The notes beneath the pieces are model-generated. The model worked only from the letters and a program-made list of their open reading frames with translations. It did no database searches and was not told where the DNA came from. A stretch of DNA of 29,878 nt from positions 1-29,878 of the IMG/VR virus record IMGVR_UViG_3300009068_000132. One strand, given 5' to 3'. Numbering within the stretch: position 1 is the first letter of the stretch; the number at the start of each line of letters is the position of its first letter. The position numbers were made by a program, and so were the translations under genes. Source of the DNA: a virus. Shown here in pieces: positions 16,807 to 24,150 of this stretch.

Positions 16807-16811
16807 TTTTT
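16780..16811 (+). terminator. Hairpin with + strand T-tract (terminator or RNA 5' cap hairpin)
   Basis: TGTAGACTGG (16780-16789) pairs perfectly with CCAGTCTACA (16797-16806) around a 7-nt loop and is followed by TTTTT on the + strand. Read on +, it is a textbook terminator, although no + strand gene is nearby. Read on -, the same stem is the first element of the candidate RNA and could protect its 5' end. It may do both and stop antisense transcripts. Confidence 0.55.
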
Positions 16812-16820
16812 ACTATAGCA
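16812..16820 (-). promoter_or_regulatory. Extended -10 promoter for the candidate RNA
   Basis: The - strand reads TGC-TATAGT (16820-16812), an extended -10 element; no good -35 box lies 17 bp upstream. Transcription would start near 16805, exactly at the base of the first hairpin. It overlaps the end of the upstream gene only by its spacer. Host or phage sigma use is unknown. Confidence 0.4.
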
Positions 16821-16822
16821 TA

Positions 16823-17365
16823 CTAAAAAGGCAATTCTTCGGTTTGTGGAAAACCTTTTTTAGGAGGACTGGTAGGATCCACCGGATCACTAGATGGAGG
16901 CGTTACCCGCATTTTCCTAAGGGAAATCATCCAAGCGTCTTGTTCTGTATTCTTGAAGAACACAATCCTCCCATCGGCTTTCAACGACTGAATGGCTTGG
17001 TTGTACGCATTCCTGGTTTCTACCGTCCTTGTAAACAAATCCTTAAACATCTGATTTCCTGGTACTTGTTCAAGTTGTGCCAGAACATCAGCCTTGGCCT
17101 TAGCCAATACCTCGGGATCCACAGGAGGAGCGTTGTACGATCCACCTCCGCCAGGCTGGTAAGTAGGTTTTGGGCCAAAATACACAAAGTCTTTGCTGTG
17201 AATCTTTCCTTCTTCCTCAATCTTTTTGATGTACCCAAATGGAGATGCCCAGTCTCCAAGTCCAAGAGCATCCTTGATTGCTTTAGCAACCTTAATCTTT
17301 TCCACACCACCTGGTGCAGATTCTGCCATTTTCATTGCAATCGCCCGTGCCTGATCCATCGACAT
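16823..17365 (-). CDS. Winged-helix-like protein with SSB-type acidic C-tail
   Basis: 180 residues, AGGAGG seven bases before ATG 17365. Residues about 1-60 look like a helix-rich, winged-helix-type DNA-binding domain (KVAKAIKDALGLGDWASPFG, YIKKIEEEGKIHSKDF). A Pro/Gly-rich linker (QPGGGGSYNAPP) leads to a second helical part with KADGRIVFF. The protein ends PKKGFPQTEELPF; acidic residues followed by a final Pro-Phe are the hallmark of the tail with which single-strand DNA-binding proteins recruit replication partners. It lies directly downstream of the primase-helicase gene. A replication accessory or ssDNA-binding role is inferred; an OB fold is not visible. Confidence 0.5.
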   Translation of the reverse strand: MSMDQARAIAMKMAESAPGGVEKIKVAKAIKDALGLGDWASPFGYIKKIEEEGKIHSKDFVYFGPKPTYQPGGGGSYNAPPVDPEVLAKAKADVLAQLEQVPGNQMFKDLFTRTVETRNAYNQAIQSLKADGRIVFFKNTEQDAWMISLRKMRVTPPSSDPVDPTSPPKKGFPQTEELPF

Positions 17366-17374
17366 GTCAACCTC

Positions 17375-19150
17375 CTAGTAAAGATCTTCTTCCTCACCAT
17401 TGTTATCCTCAGAAACCCAACTACGGATCTCCACGGATGCAAAATTGGACAAGATCCGTTTAGGATCACCAGCCAATTTTATCTTAGCAGAATCGATTCT
17501 GCGTTGTGCTTCAGATACATCCATGGATGTAACATTGAATCTCATAATTCCACGATTTGCCCGGAAATTTGCCTTGACAATCCGCATCTCACGGTACCCA
17601 TTCTCAGATGGATTAACCATCAAGGTAGAACGGGAAAGATTAGGAATGCCTACAGACCCCAATACATTTGTAACATTGGGTGGAGCATTATTTTTCTTCT
17701 TTTCCCGAGATGGCTTATTAATGTGAACAAGGCCAATATACGCAGTGTTCAGTTGTAACTCATGCGTAATCTGAAGCAATTGCTCCAAAGTTTTTCTGAT
17801 TTCCTTGTTATTGTTTTCGTCTCCACCAAGATAACTAGTCAATGGATCCAGAATAACTAGTTTGGGTTTTCTGGCGGATAACAGTGCTCGTACGGAATCC
17901 GGATCATCCAGGTCAATCATCCCGTCCCGCAGGACAAAGATTCGCTCTAATGCTGCGCCTTCACTAATAAGTCTGGGCAGCAACTCAGTTTCGACCCCTT
18001 CTTCCCGAGACACCCATATCACATTTCCTCGGGGTACTGGTCCTGTGTAATCCTGGGGCCCAAGTCCAAATACCCGTTTACCCTGCGAAACCCTAGCAGC
18101 AATATGTCCGCAGAGAGAAGACTTTCCTGCTCCACCTCCGCCAGCCAGAACACATAGTGACCCAGTTAAAATCAAGCCTGGCACAAGAAAATCTCGACCA
18201 CGAAGGACAATATCAGGATGCGCTAAGGATTCAAAGTTTGCACCACATGGAAGCCGGAATCCGGTTGTGCTTGGGTCCAATTGGAAGGAAGGAGTATTAA
18301 GGACGACATCATAAAACATGTCAATGTCCCTTTCCTCCAGCCAGTCCACAATATCCTTTCCATCTGTGTCATGTGGCCATAGGTCAACAACCTTAATAGA
18401 TGCTGCGCCTAAGGATTCCATGTCCAAAGCAATGTCAATTCCATGGGCTCGTCCTACTTCATCCGAGTCCACCAGGATAACAATGTTCCTTCCTGTGAAA
18501 TAGTGTTTAAGTCGGTGCGCAATCTTATTCCATTTTCCTGCGCCACCTGGGTTTGTCGTGACAACCATATTGTCATAGGAGCCAAGGTATTCTGCTGCCT
18601 TTTCCCCTTCAACAATGTAAATTGTACCGGATGAGTTCATAATCTTGTTCAGATTGTACGGAGGTATTTCCGTACCCGATACTACTTTGAATACCCAGCG
18701 TCCTTGCTCATTTCGTGACTGTTGGAAAAAAGCCTTCTTGGTTACACCATGAACAACAGGATCACTATCCCTGCGTATGACACGCAGTGTGTCCATTCCA
18801 TTGTCGTCGCTATAAACATAAGTCTTCGTAATAGGCCATGAAAATATGTCCCATTGATCTGTTTTAACAGGAGCCAAATCTTCTGCGGTCAAATCAGGCC
18901 CGTTGTGCTTTTCGATGATTTCTCCATTAGGAGAAAATCCTAAGCCAACAGCACGAAGAATGTTCTTAGCACTACAACCATGTGAAAAGCAATGCAGCAA
19001 GACTTTTTGTGTATCGGACACAGAAATGGACAATGATGGATTATTATCTTTGTGTGATGCACAACACGCAACATATTCACCTTGGCGAATAGGAGTGAAA
19101 TGCTTCAGACGATGCTTGAGCAAATCCAATTGAAATTCTACCGAGATCAC
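17375..19150 (-). CDS. Primase-helicase: zinc finger, TOPRIM and RecA-fold ATPase
   Basis: 591 residues. I choose GTG 19150: it forms a GTGA overlap with the upstream stop and has GGAGGAG five bases ahead. The N-terminal zinc site is C30xxH33 with C54....C59 (CHC2-like). The TOPRIM core has EGEK at 181-184, DSD at 228-230 and GKDIVDWL after it. The ATPase has Walker A AGGGGAGKSS (337-345) and Walker B LVILDPLTS (431-435), then GLVHINK, as in RepA/AAA_25 hexameric helicases. The chain ends in an acidic tail (EDNNGEEEDLY). One polypeptide therefore should prime and unwind at the fork for the family A polymerase, as T7 gp4 does. Family order is clear; helicase activity is inferred. Confidence 0.9.
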   Translation of the reverse strand: MISVEFQLDLLKHRLKHFTPIRQGEYVACCASHKDNNPSLSISVSDTQKVLLHCFSHGCSAKNILRAVGLGFSPNGEIIEKHNGPDLTAEDLAPVKTDQWDIFSWPITKTYVYSDDNGMDTLRVIRRDSDPVVHGVTKKAFFQQSRNEQGRWVFKVVSGTEIPPYNLNKIMNSSGTIYIVEGEKAAEYLGSYDNMVVTTNPGGAGKWNKIAHRLKHYFTGRNIVILVDSDEVGRAHGIDIALDMESLGAASIKVVDLWPHDTDGKDIVDWLEERDIDMFYDVVLNTPSFQLDPSTTGFRLPCGANFESLAHPDIVLRGRDFLVPGLILTGSLCVLAGGGGAGKSSLCGHIAARVSQGKRVFGLGPQDYTGPVPRGNVIWVSREEGVETELLPRLISEGAALERIFVLRDGMIDLDDPDSVRALLSARKPKLVILDPLTSYLGGDENNNKEIRKTLEQLLQITHELQLNTAYIGLVHINKPSREKKKNNAPPNVTNVLGSVGIPNLSRSTLMVNPSENGYREMRIVKANFRANRGIMRFNVTSMDVSEAQRRIDSAKIKLAGDPKRILSNFASVEIRSWVSEDNNGEEEDLY

Positions 19151-19512
19151 TTGGACTCCTCCGCTGGGATGTACCATGTACACTGGGCATGATTTTGCAG
19201 ATAATACTGAAGAGGAACGCCTATATGAAAATCATTCCAGCTCCTGTAAAAATCACCTATGCGAATTCTTACATGAGGGTTACGGCGTGAAAATTCAACC
19301 GCAGTATACCAAGGGGCTTCTTTCCATTTTGAATACTCTTTCCATTCCGCTTTCAAATCTTCTTCCTCTACAACATCAGAACGAAACATTTCATTATCAG
19401 ATACAAACTCAAGTCCTTCAGTGCCAAGCTGCAAAATATATACTACATTAACAACCTTTCTGTAGTATTTCTTTCCTTCCAACAATCCCGGAATAATCTC
19501 AGCAAATTTCAT
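19147..19512 (-). CDS. Unknown; N-terminus resembles DUF2829/Tad2-like proteins
   Basis: 121 residues, AAAGGAG eight bases before ATG 19512. The first 20 residues, KFAEIIPGLLEGKKYYRK, match the usual opening of DUF2829 proteins (MxFxEAIxxLxxGKKxxRxxW), a family that includes the Thoeris inhibitor Tad2, which sequesters the signalling nucleotide. The Trp normally after the Arg is missing and the rest (WKEAPWYTAVEFSRRNPHVR) is not clearly alignable by eye. It is separated from the upstream ATPase gene by a terminator, so it may be expressed separately. Treat the family link as tentative. Confidence 0.45.
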   Translation of the reverse strand: MKFAEIIPGLLEGKKYYRKVVNVVYILQLGTEGLEFVSDNEMFRSDVVEEEDLKAEWKEYSKWKEAPWYTAVEFSRRNPHVRIRIGDFYRSWNDFHIGVPLQYYLQNHAQCTWYIPAEESK

Positions 19513-19527
19513 TTCAGTCTCCTTTCC

Positions 19528-19563
19528 AATAAAAAGGCCCCGGTAGTTTCCTACCGGGGAGCC
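19528..19563 (-). terminator. Intrinsic terminator after the Sak4-like gene
   Basis: On the - strand CCCCGGTAG pairs perfectly with CTACCGGGG (19538-19546 with 19551-19559), loop GAAA, flanked by GG/CC closing pairs and followed by TTTTTATT. It lies just after the stop of the ATPase gene at 19571. It shares the GAAA loop with the terminator at 16371-16408. It divides the long leftward unit. Confidence 0.85.
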
Positions 19564-19570
19564 TATAAAA

Positions 19571-20548
19571 TTAACCCTTTGCTTCCAAATCCTTAGTCAC
19601 TTTCAAAATTACTTCTTTCAACTTGGTATTGGCAACCGCTGTAATATCCTCCTTTCCGAAATGTTTCGCCAACTGCGGAAACCAAATGTTGGTATCCCTT
19701 TTTATTTTGATGGCAAGATCTTCTAGCTTGGTCAAAAGCTTCTGCTTCTCGGTTACATCTGGCTCGACTTCATCTTGTGGAATGATTTCAGGAACAGCAT
19801 TAACTACGACCTCTTCTGGAACATTTTGGTCGATGTTACCATTGTCCAAAATATTTAGTAACAATTGTCCGACTTCGATTCCAGGCTTGTCAAACAGTTT
19901 GTTAGCAATTCCAAACAGTCGAGTCTTGCCAATAAAGCCACGATGATCCTCATTGATTGTGAGGACATTGTCCATGTCATACTCAATTCCATTTCCAGCG
20001 GTTTGTCTCCAAACAGGCTCAAGACCCAACTTTTTGATTTTGGCTTTCTGCCCAGGTTCTTTTTCAATTTCGTATGCCATCTTTGCCCGGACGCACACCA
20101 TCAAATGACAAGGAAAATCTTTCAACCTTTCCAGTAACTTGTCAATCTTTGGCGTGACAACCTTCCACCCGGCAAATCCGTTTCCGCTAGACATGGCCCC
20201 GATCTCATCGACCTGCTCCATGATTCCGCCTTGACCATTCCAGAAGGAACTAAGGCTGTCAATGATGACCGCATCATATTTGGCAGCAACGGCACCTGCC
20301 AGGGCTTCGTGAAGCTTTTCCAGCGTATACGGAGCTCGAATCACACAAGTGTCAAACCCTCCAGGTATGTGTTTGGCGTATAGATTCTCCTTCCCACCTT
20401 CGGTGGAAATCATCGCAATCCGTCCTTCTGGTCCAACCAGTCCTCGACTGATTAGAAGACTGGACATGGTTTTCCCTGCGCCTGCTACTCCTACAATTGC
20501 CATGGTCAGCTTGACGGATGTAGTTTTTGCTGCTTTAAACATCGACAT
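19571..20548 (-). CDS. RecA-like / Sak4-type phage recombination ATPase
   Basis: 325 residues, AGGAG seven bases before ATG 20548. Walker A is GVAGAGKT at residues 20-27; Walker B is DAVIIDSLS at about 92-100, followed by SFWNGQ. Residues to about 235 form a single RecA-type ATPase core (ISTEGGKENLYAKH, CHLMVCVRAKMAYEIE). The C-terminal 90 residues are a Pro/acidic linker (VPEIIPQDEVEPDV) and a small helical domain. Phage proteins of this build (AAA_24, Sak4-like) promote strand annealing or recombination together with an SSB. The presence of RusA and a possible SSB-like protein in the same unit fits. ATPase call firm, recombinase role from family knowledge. Confidence 0.85.
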   Translation of the reverse strand: MSMFKAAKTTSVKLTMAIVGVAGAGKTMSSLLISRGLVGPEGRIAMISTEGGKENLYAKHIPGGFDTCVIRAPYTLEKLHEALAGAVAAKYDAVIIDSLSSFWNGQGGIMEQVDEIGAMSSGNGFAGWKVVTPKIDKLLERLKDFPCHLMVCVRAKMAYEIEKEPGQKAKIKKLGLEPVWRQTAGNGIEYDMDNVLTINEDHRGFIGKTRLFGIANKLFDKPGIEVGQLLLNILDNGNIDQNVPEEVVVNAVPEIIPQDEVEPDVTEKQKLLTKLEDLAIKIKRDTNIWFPQLAKHFGKEDITAVANTKLKEVILKVTKDLEAKG

Positions 20549-21341
20549 TTCGAATCTCCTGGAAAAAATCTGTCAATTCACTCAATGGTCGGAATTTCGA
20601 TAATTCCATCCTTACCATTGTCTCATCGTCACTAGGCATTCCGCTGGGAAACTTTCCCGGCGTTATGCTACGACCCATTGTAGCAAACTTCATTGCGTCT
20701 GCCCAAAGAATTGTTTCAGAGGCATAGACCACAATCACAGGACGCAAGGAATAGGCCTGCGCCACTGATTGTATTGCCTTTAGTTTTCGTTCTGTAAACA
20801 AAAACGAAACATTTGGAGTATTAATCCAAGGGAATGAATAAGCATCAACCAGGATTTCTGGCTTGCCCTTTTGACCAAGTATCGCATCCCATCCACCAAT
20901 AGCGTGGTAAGGGACAAGCGACTCTTGGCCCCACATAGCAATAATTTTTTCAGATATCTGCTTTGTGTGCATAGGAATAGATGTGTCATAGGACCACATC
21001 CTTCTGTGATTATATCCTGATGAAATGAACCCAAAATATTCTGAAGGCTCATAGGTATCAAAGAGGATACCCCCTCGGTTGCCGTCCATCCATGCATTAA
21101 GATCCTGAATGGATATCCTGGCCAACAATGGATACCAGTCATCGTAAAAGTCATATCCGCAAAAAAATCCTTCTTCTAGGATTTCCTCACAAATGTCTTG
21201 CCTTTCTTCCTCCGTCATCCTTCGCAAACTACACCACAACCCAATGATACCATGCAAGGCACCACTGGATGTGATATAAATTGTCCGGTTAACAGCAGAA
21301 CATGGGACAAGAAATTCAGACACAGGCTTTGGCTTAGGCAT
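20535..21341 (-). CDS. Unknown 268-residue protein
   Basis: Start ATG 21341 overlaps the upstream stop by 8 nt; a TTG at 21371 is in frame but less likely. The end overlaps the ATPase start by 14 nt, so co-translation is likely. The protein is mixed alpha/beta; a segment PEILVDAYSFPW..... FLFTERKLKAIQSV followed by LRPVIVVYAS looks like a nucleotide- or nuclease-type core but no complete motif is present. It is encoded between a small protein and the recombination ATPase. No family recognised. Confidence 0.6.
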   Translation of the reverse strand: MPKPKPVSEFLVPCSAVNRTIYITSSGALHGIIGLWCSLRRMTEEERQDICEEILEEGFFCGYDFYDDWYPLLARISIQDLNAWMDGNRGGILFDTYEPSEYFGFISSGYNHRRMWSYDTSIPMHTKQISEKIIAMWGQESLVPYHAIGGWDAILGQKGKPEILVDAYSFPWINTPNVSFLFTERKLKAIQSVAQAYSLRPVIVVYASETILWADAMKFATMGRSITPGKFPSGMPSDDETMVRMELSKFRPLSELTDFFQEIRNVDV

Positions 21342-21651
21342 TTTCCGTAAAATCAGAATGCCTTTCGTCAATCATATCCTGCGCATTTTCATCGTTGTCG
21401 TATTGATCCCAATCATTCACTGCCAATCCCGGAAACCCAAGACTTTCGCCTCGAATAATCGGCAGATCTTTTGGTGCTGTCACACGGATCAGGCCATTGG
21501 TTCGGCCTGTGTCGAGCAACTCAACACAAATGTAATGGTTATTGGCAAGAGGCAACCAGAGCTTATCCCCAATCTTACGGACGAGTTGTAAGGATCCGTA
21601 AGTATGCGGATGAGACACCGGAGGAACAAAATCAAATTTTCTAGACATCAT
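21334..21651 (-). CDS. Small unknown protein
   Basis: 105 residues. The ATG at 21651 overlaps the RusA stop (ATGA); a second ATG follows directly. The sequence is strand-rich first (SLQLVRKIGDKLWLPLANNH, GLIRVTAPKDLP) and ends in an acidic, Asp/Glu/Asn-rich tail (NDWDQYDNDENAQDMIDERH). No family recognised. Co-translation with the RusA gene suggests a DNA-metabolism accessory. Confidence 0.6.
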   Translation of the reverse strand: MMSRKFDFVPPVSHPHTYGSLQLVRKIGDKLWLPLANNHYICVELLDTGRTNGLIRVTAPKDLPIIRGESLGFPGLAVNDWDQYDNDENAQDMIDERHSDFTENA

Positions 21652-22046
21652 CACACCTTTCTTTGGTCTTCACTCAGTTCATGCACCAACACATCACAGT
21701 ATGCTGGTCCAGATTCTTCGGCTTTACCCATGTATTCCTGGGTATTCTTCTGTAATACATCATAGTGATCATCCACAATAACGCATGCCCTGACCAGTAG
21801 ATCTCCAATGGCTTTTTCCATATTGGAAATGTCCCGGCCTTTTCTAAGTCCTTTACCTCCAAACACTTGGATATGAATATGGCATAGGGAAATGGGAGGA
21901 TATTTTCCCATTTGTTCTTCCACAATTGCCTGGTTCAAATCAATCCATGTTCGGTATTTTGGGTTAAGGAAGTTTCCATTTTTTCCTCGATGCCAAATAG
22001 AATTGACACTAGGAGGAATTGTCATACGGAACTTGTGTGTTTTCAT
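21651..22046 (-). CDS. rusA: RusA-family Holliday junction resolvase
   Basis: 131 residues from ATG 22046, with AAGGAG five bases upstream; a longer in-frame start at 22079 is less likely. RusA features: N-terminal PPSVNSIWH, FLNPKYRTW, and the catalytic block GRDISNMEKAIGDLL followed by VIVDD. D72, K78 and D92/D93 match the metal-binding and catalytic positions. The second Asp of the common RDxDN motif is Ser (S74), which may change metal use. It cuts four-way junctions made during replication and recombination, probably before packaging. It clusters with the Sak4-like ATPase and nucleotide enzymes. Confidence 0.85.
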   Translation of the reverse strand: MKTHKFRMTIPPSVNSIWHRGKNGNFLNPKYRTWIDLNQAIVEEQMGKYPPISLCHIHIQVFGGKGLRKGRDISNMEKAIGDLLVRACVIVDDHYDVLQKNTQEYMGKAEESGPAYCDVLVHELSEDQRKV

Positions 22047-22078
22047 CACATCTCCTTTTTGGGATGTGACATTGTACA

Positions 22079-22321
22079 CTAAATGGTTCCTATTGGAATT
22101 TCAGATTCAAGTTCTGATATAACAATACTTAGACATTCCCTTGCTTTTTTCAGATCTTCTACTCCATTTTTGCTTCTCCACCTCCATTCATATTTTATGG
22201 CACATCCAATCATGTAATCACAAAAAGCTTCTAATCCTAAAGCTGCTTTCTGAGCTTTGTGACAGTGAATGCTACTGTCATCTTTTGGATAATAATGCTT
22301 AGGCTTTACCGGGTCACTCAT
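22079..22321 (-). CDS. DUF3310-family protein
   Basis: 80 residues with the family pattern: DPVKPKHYY at the start, a central ALGLEAFCDYMIGCAIKYEW, and KNGVEDLKKARECL. DUF3310 occurs widely in phages and is the core of T7 gp1.7, a nucleotide kinase that acts on dTMP/dGMP; whether stand-alone copies are kinases is not settled. Here it sits next to dCTP deaminase and ThyX, consistent with nucleotide metabolism. Family assignment firm, activity inferred. The start at 22321 overlaps the upstream stop by four bases (ATGA). Confidence 0.85.
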   Translation of the reverse strand: MSDPVKPKHYYPKDDSSIHCHKAQKAALGLEAFCDYMIGCAIKYEWRWRSKNGVEDLKKARECLSIVISELESEIPIGTI

Positions 22322-22671
22322 CGCAATTCTCCGTTCAAATCTTCCAGGAATTTCATTGCCACTGCATCTATATTAACATTACCGTTCTCAATAAAAATCC
22401 TGGAAATGTCACAAAAGTTCAAGTTGACCCATTTGTCCCCGTAAGGAATCCGGGTAACCAATAGCGGAGTGATTTTGGCATCATAATCACATAATCGCCA
22501 CAATTCAATTACCCGATATTCTGGCCACAGGCGATCATCAATCGAGTAAATCCCCATAGCCACTTTGGTTCCATCCCGGTACAGGGAGAAATCGGCATAC
22601 TCATCATCGATGCTTAGATAAGTCCCTCCAGTCTTTTCCCAAGCTTGCTTGACGGCATCTTCTATGCCCAT
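22318..22671 (-). CDS. Small unknown protein in nucleotide operon
   Basis: 117 residues from ATG 22671, overlapping the end of the dCTP deaminase gene by 10 nt; AAGGA lies about ten bases upstream. The same frame is open far into the deaminase gene but that part is a shadow. The protein is alpha/beta with aromatic residues (LSIDDEYADFSLYRDGTKVA, RLWPEYRVIELWRLCDYDAK). No known family. Its placement suggests a helper for nucleotide or DNA metabolism. Confidence 0.55.
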   Translation of the reverse strand: MGIEDAVKQAWEKTGGTYLSIDDEYADFSLYRDGTKVAMGIYSIDDRLWPEYRVIELWRLCDYDAKITPLLVTRIPYGDKWVNLNFCDISRIFIENGNVNIDAVAMKFLEDLNGELR

Positions 22672-23195
22672 TTGTGGGATTCCTTCCACAACCCAGACGG
22701 CATTGGCAATGCCTGATCCTGGTACTTTCCAATGTACAGTTTTGGTTCTCCAGTCAAAGTATGAAACACAATTTGACCGATTTCCATTCCTGCGTAAATC
22801 CACAGTGGTTGTACCACTGATAGTTCCAATGTCCATGTTCCATCAAACCCTGGGTCTCCCCAGCCTGCTGAAATATGGATCTCCAATCCTAACCGCCCTA
22901 CCGAGGATCTCCCTTCCAGTACAGGAGCATAATGATCCGTATGGATCCGTTCTACGGTATGACCCAGATACACTGTTCCAGGTTGAAGCAAGAGTCCTTC
23001 CCTGGAAGGTATTTCAATTCGGCTGGTAGGCTCCTGTAGTTTACAGTCCAGAACCCTGTTGTTGTATGTAACAATGGTGTTTCCCAGCGTAACATTCAAA
23101 CTTACAGGACTAATCTTCGCAGGGGAATATGGTAAAACCGTAATCCTTCCGTTTCTAATTTGATCTGCAATTTCCCATCCAGTTAAGACGGCCAT
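22662..23195 (-). CDS. dcd: dCTP deaminase (dUTPase superfamily)
   Basis: 177 residues, close to the bacterial Dcd length. The superfamily motifs are present: EGRSSVGRLGL (R96, S97, S98, R101), SAGWGDPGFDGTWTLEL with catalytic-type E124, IYAGMEIGQIVFHTL, and YIGKYQDQ near the end. It converts dCTP to dUTP, feeding dUMP to thymidylate synthase; a bifunctional deaminase/dUTPase cannot be excluded by eye. The gene overlaps thyX upstream by 13 nt, so the two steps are probably made together. Confidence 0.9.
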   Translation of the reverse strand: MAVLTGWEIADQIRNGRITVLPYSPAKISPVSLNVTLGNTIVTYNNRVLDCKLQEPTSRIEIPSREGLLLQPGTVYLGHTVERIHTDHYAPVLEGRSSVGRLGLEIHISAGWGDPGFDGTWTLELSVVQPLWIYAGMEIGQIVFHTLTGEPKLYIGKYQDQALPMPSGLWKESHKWA

Positions 23196-23986
23196 CCTAC
23201 TCTCTCCACTAAGTGCCTAAGTTGCATCCATCCATCCAAGTTTCCTGTTTTCATTGACCAAGGCATGGCCACATGCTCAAATGGAGACCAATGATTGTCT
23301 GCTGCAAGTCGATCTGCCAATTTGATGTCCGCATCTACATCTCGAATCCCATTGTGGTTGTCGTAAGATACTCTAGCAATCCTGGCAACCACAATTTTCT
23401 GTTTATCACTTACGGAAACATCTGGCAGATCCAATCCAAAAGGGAAATGCCATTGTAAATACTCAATATGTGTAGGTGTGGAAGCATCATACGCAATTTT
23501 CATTGCCTGGGCCAACTCTTGCATTTCTGGCTGCGCCGCATGATGCAGTCGCTGAGAAAAGAAATTGTCCAGACCTTTTTTTGTTGTGGTCATGATTACC
23601 TTAACCCACATAAACGGTTCAAGGTACCGATTAACAATTTGCTTATGAACTCCAAGTTGTGCTAAAAACTTGGCATGCTCTATCATATGGTTCAACGCAA
23701 GTCTTGCATTCATTTCCGCCATAGTAGCGTAAAAAGGTTCAAGATTTGAATCCGAGAACATGCCAGGCTTATTCACACCCCAAACTTTTGGGATATAGGG
23801 GTTCGCTTCCACTTGGGCAATCAGTTTTTTCGTGGGTATTGCCCTACTGGATGCCGTATTTCGGGAGAACGCCCTGTGTGTGTTGAACTGTGCAAGGATA
23901 AACCGAGGAAAGTTCAATACAAATGTCGTACACCTCGTATAGGGATCATTCGCCACCGAATCTGCAATTACTGACGCACTAAGCAT
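23183..23986 (-). CDS. thyX: Flavin-dependent thymidylate synthase ThyX
   Basis: 267 residues from ATG 23986, with AAGGAG six bases upstream. The ThyX signature appears in its phage variant: FNTHRAFSRNTASSRAIP (H37, R38, S41, S46, R48), where most bacterial enzymes have RHRxxSxNExSxRY. Also present are HKQIVNRYLEPF, NFFSQRLHHAAQPEMQELA and the C-terminal NHWSPFEHVAMP. It methylates dUMP to dTMP using FAD, NADPH and methylenetetrahydrofolate. With Dcd it forms a dCTP-to-dTMP route for phage DNA synthesis. Confidence 0.95.
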   Translation of the reverse strand: MLSASVIADSVANDPYTRCTTFVLNFPRFILAQFNTHRAFSRNTASSRAIPTKKLIAQVEANPYIPKVWGVNKPGMFSDSNLEPFYATMAEMNARLALNHMIEHAKFLAQLGVHKQIVNRYLEPFMWVKVIMTTTKKGLDNFFSQRLHHAAQPEMQELAQAMKIAYDASTPTHIEYLQWHFPFGLDLPDVSVSDKQKIVVARIARVSYDNHNGIRDVDADIKLADRLAADNHWSPFEHVAMPWSMKTGNLDGWMQLRHLVERVGWPS

Positions 23987-24150
23987 TCCGAGCTCCTTCC
24001 TACTATTTCCCAAAGATCCTTGTTAGCTTCATTCTCCAACGCTGTATGGTAACACTTACTATTCTCCAAAAGAGTTTTATGTTGAAGAATGGCATATTCC
24101 AGCTTATGCACCCTGGCTATTAGCCATTGAATATCGGGAGTGTCACTCAT
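23968..24150 (-). CDS. Small helical protein, unknown
   Basis: 60 residues from ATG 24150 (GGAG then AAGAGG just upstream). Most of it is one predicted helix (IQWLIARVHKLEYAILQHKT, ENSKCYHTALENEANKDLWE), coiled-coil-like. It overlaps the stop of the small membrane protein upstream (the bases ATGAGTGA are shared) and the start of thyX downstream. The frame extends upstream to 24246 but that part conflicts with the membrane ORF. Function unknown. Confidence 0.55.
   Translation of the reverse strand: MSDTPDIQWLIARVHKLEYAILQHKTLLENSKCYHTALENEANKDLWEIVGRSSECLVRQ

Noticed and set aside
16721-17758. 345-codon + strand ORF
   Set aside because: It lies antisense to the SSB-tailed protein and the primase-helicase, both with recognisable features and ribosome sites. 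Its translation is rich in Ile, Arg, Phe and His without any motif.
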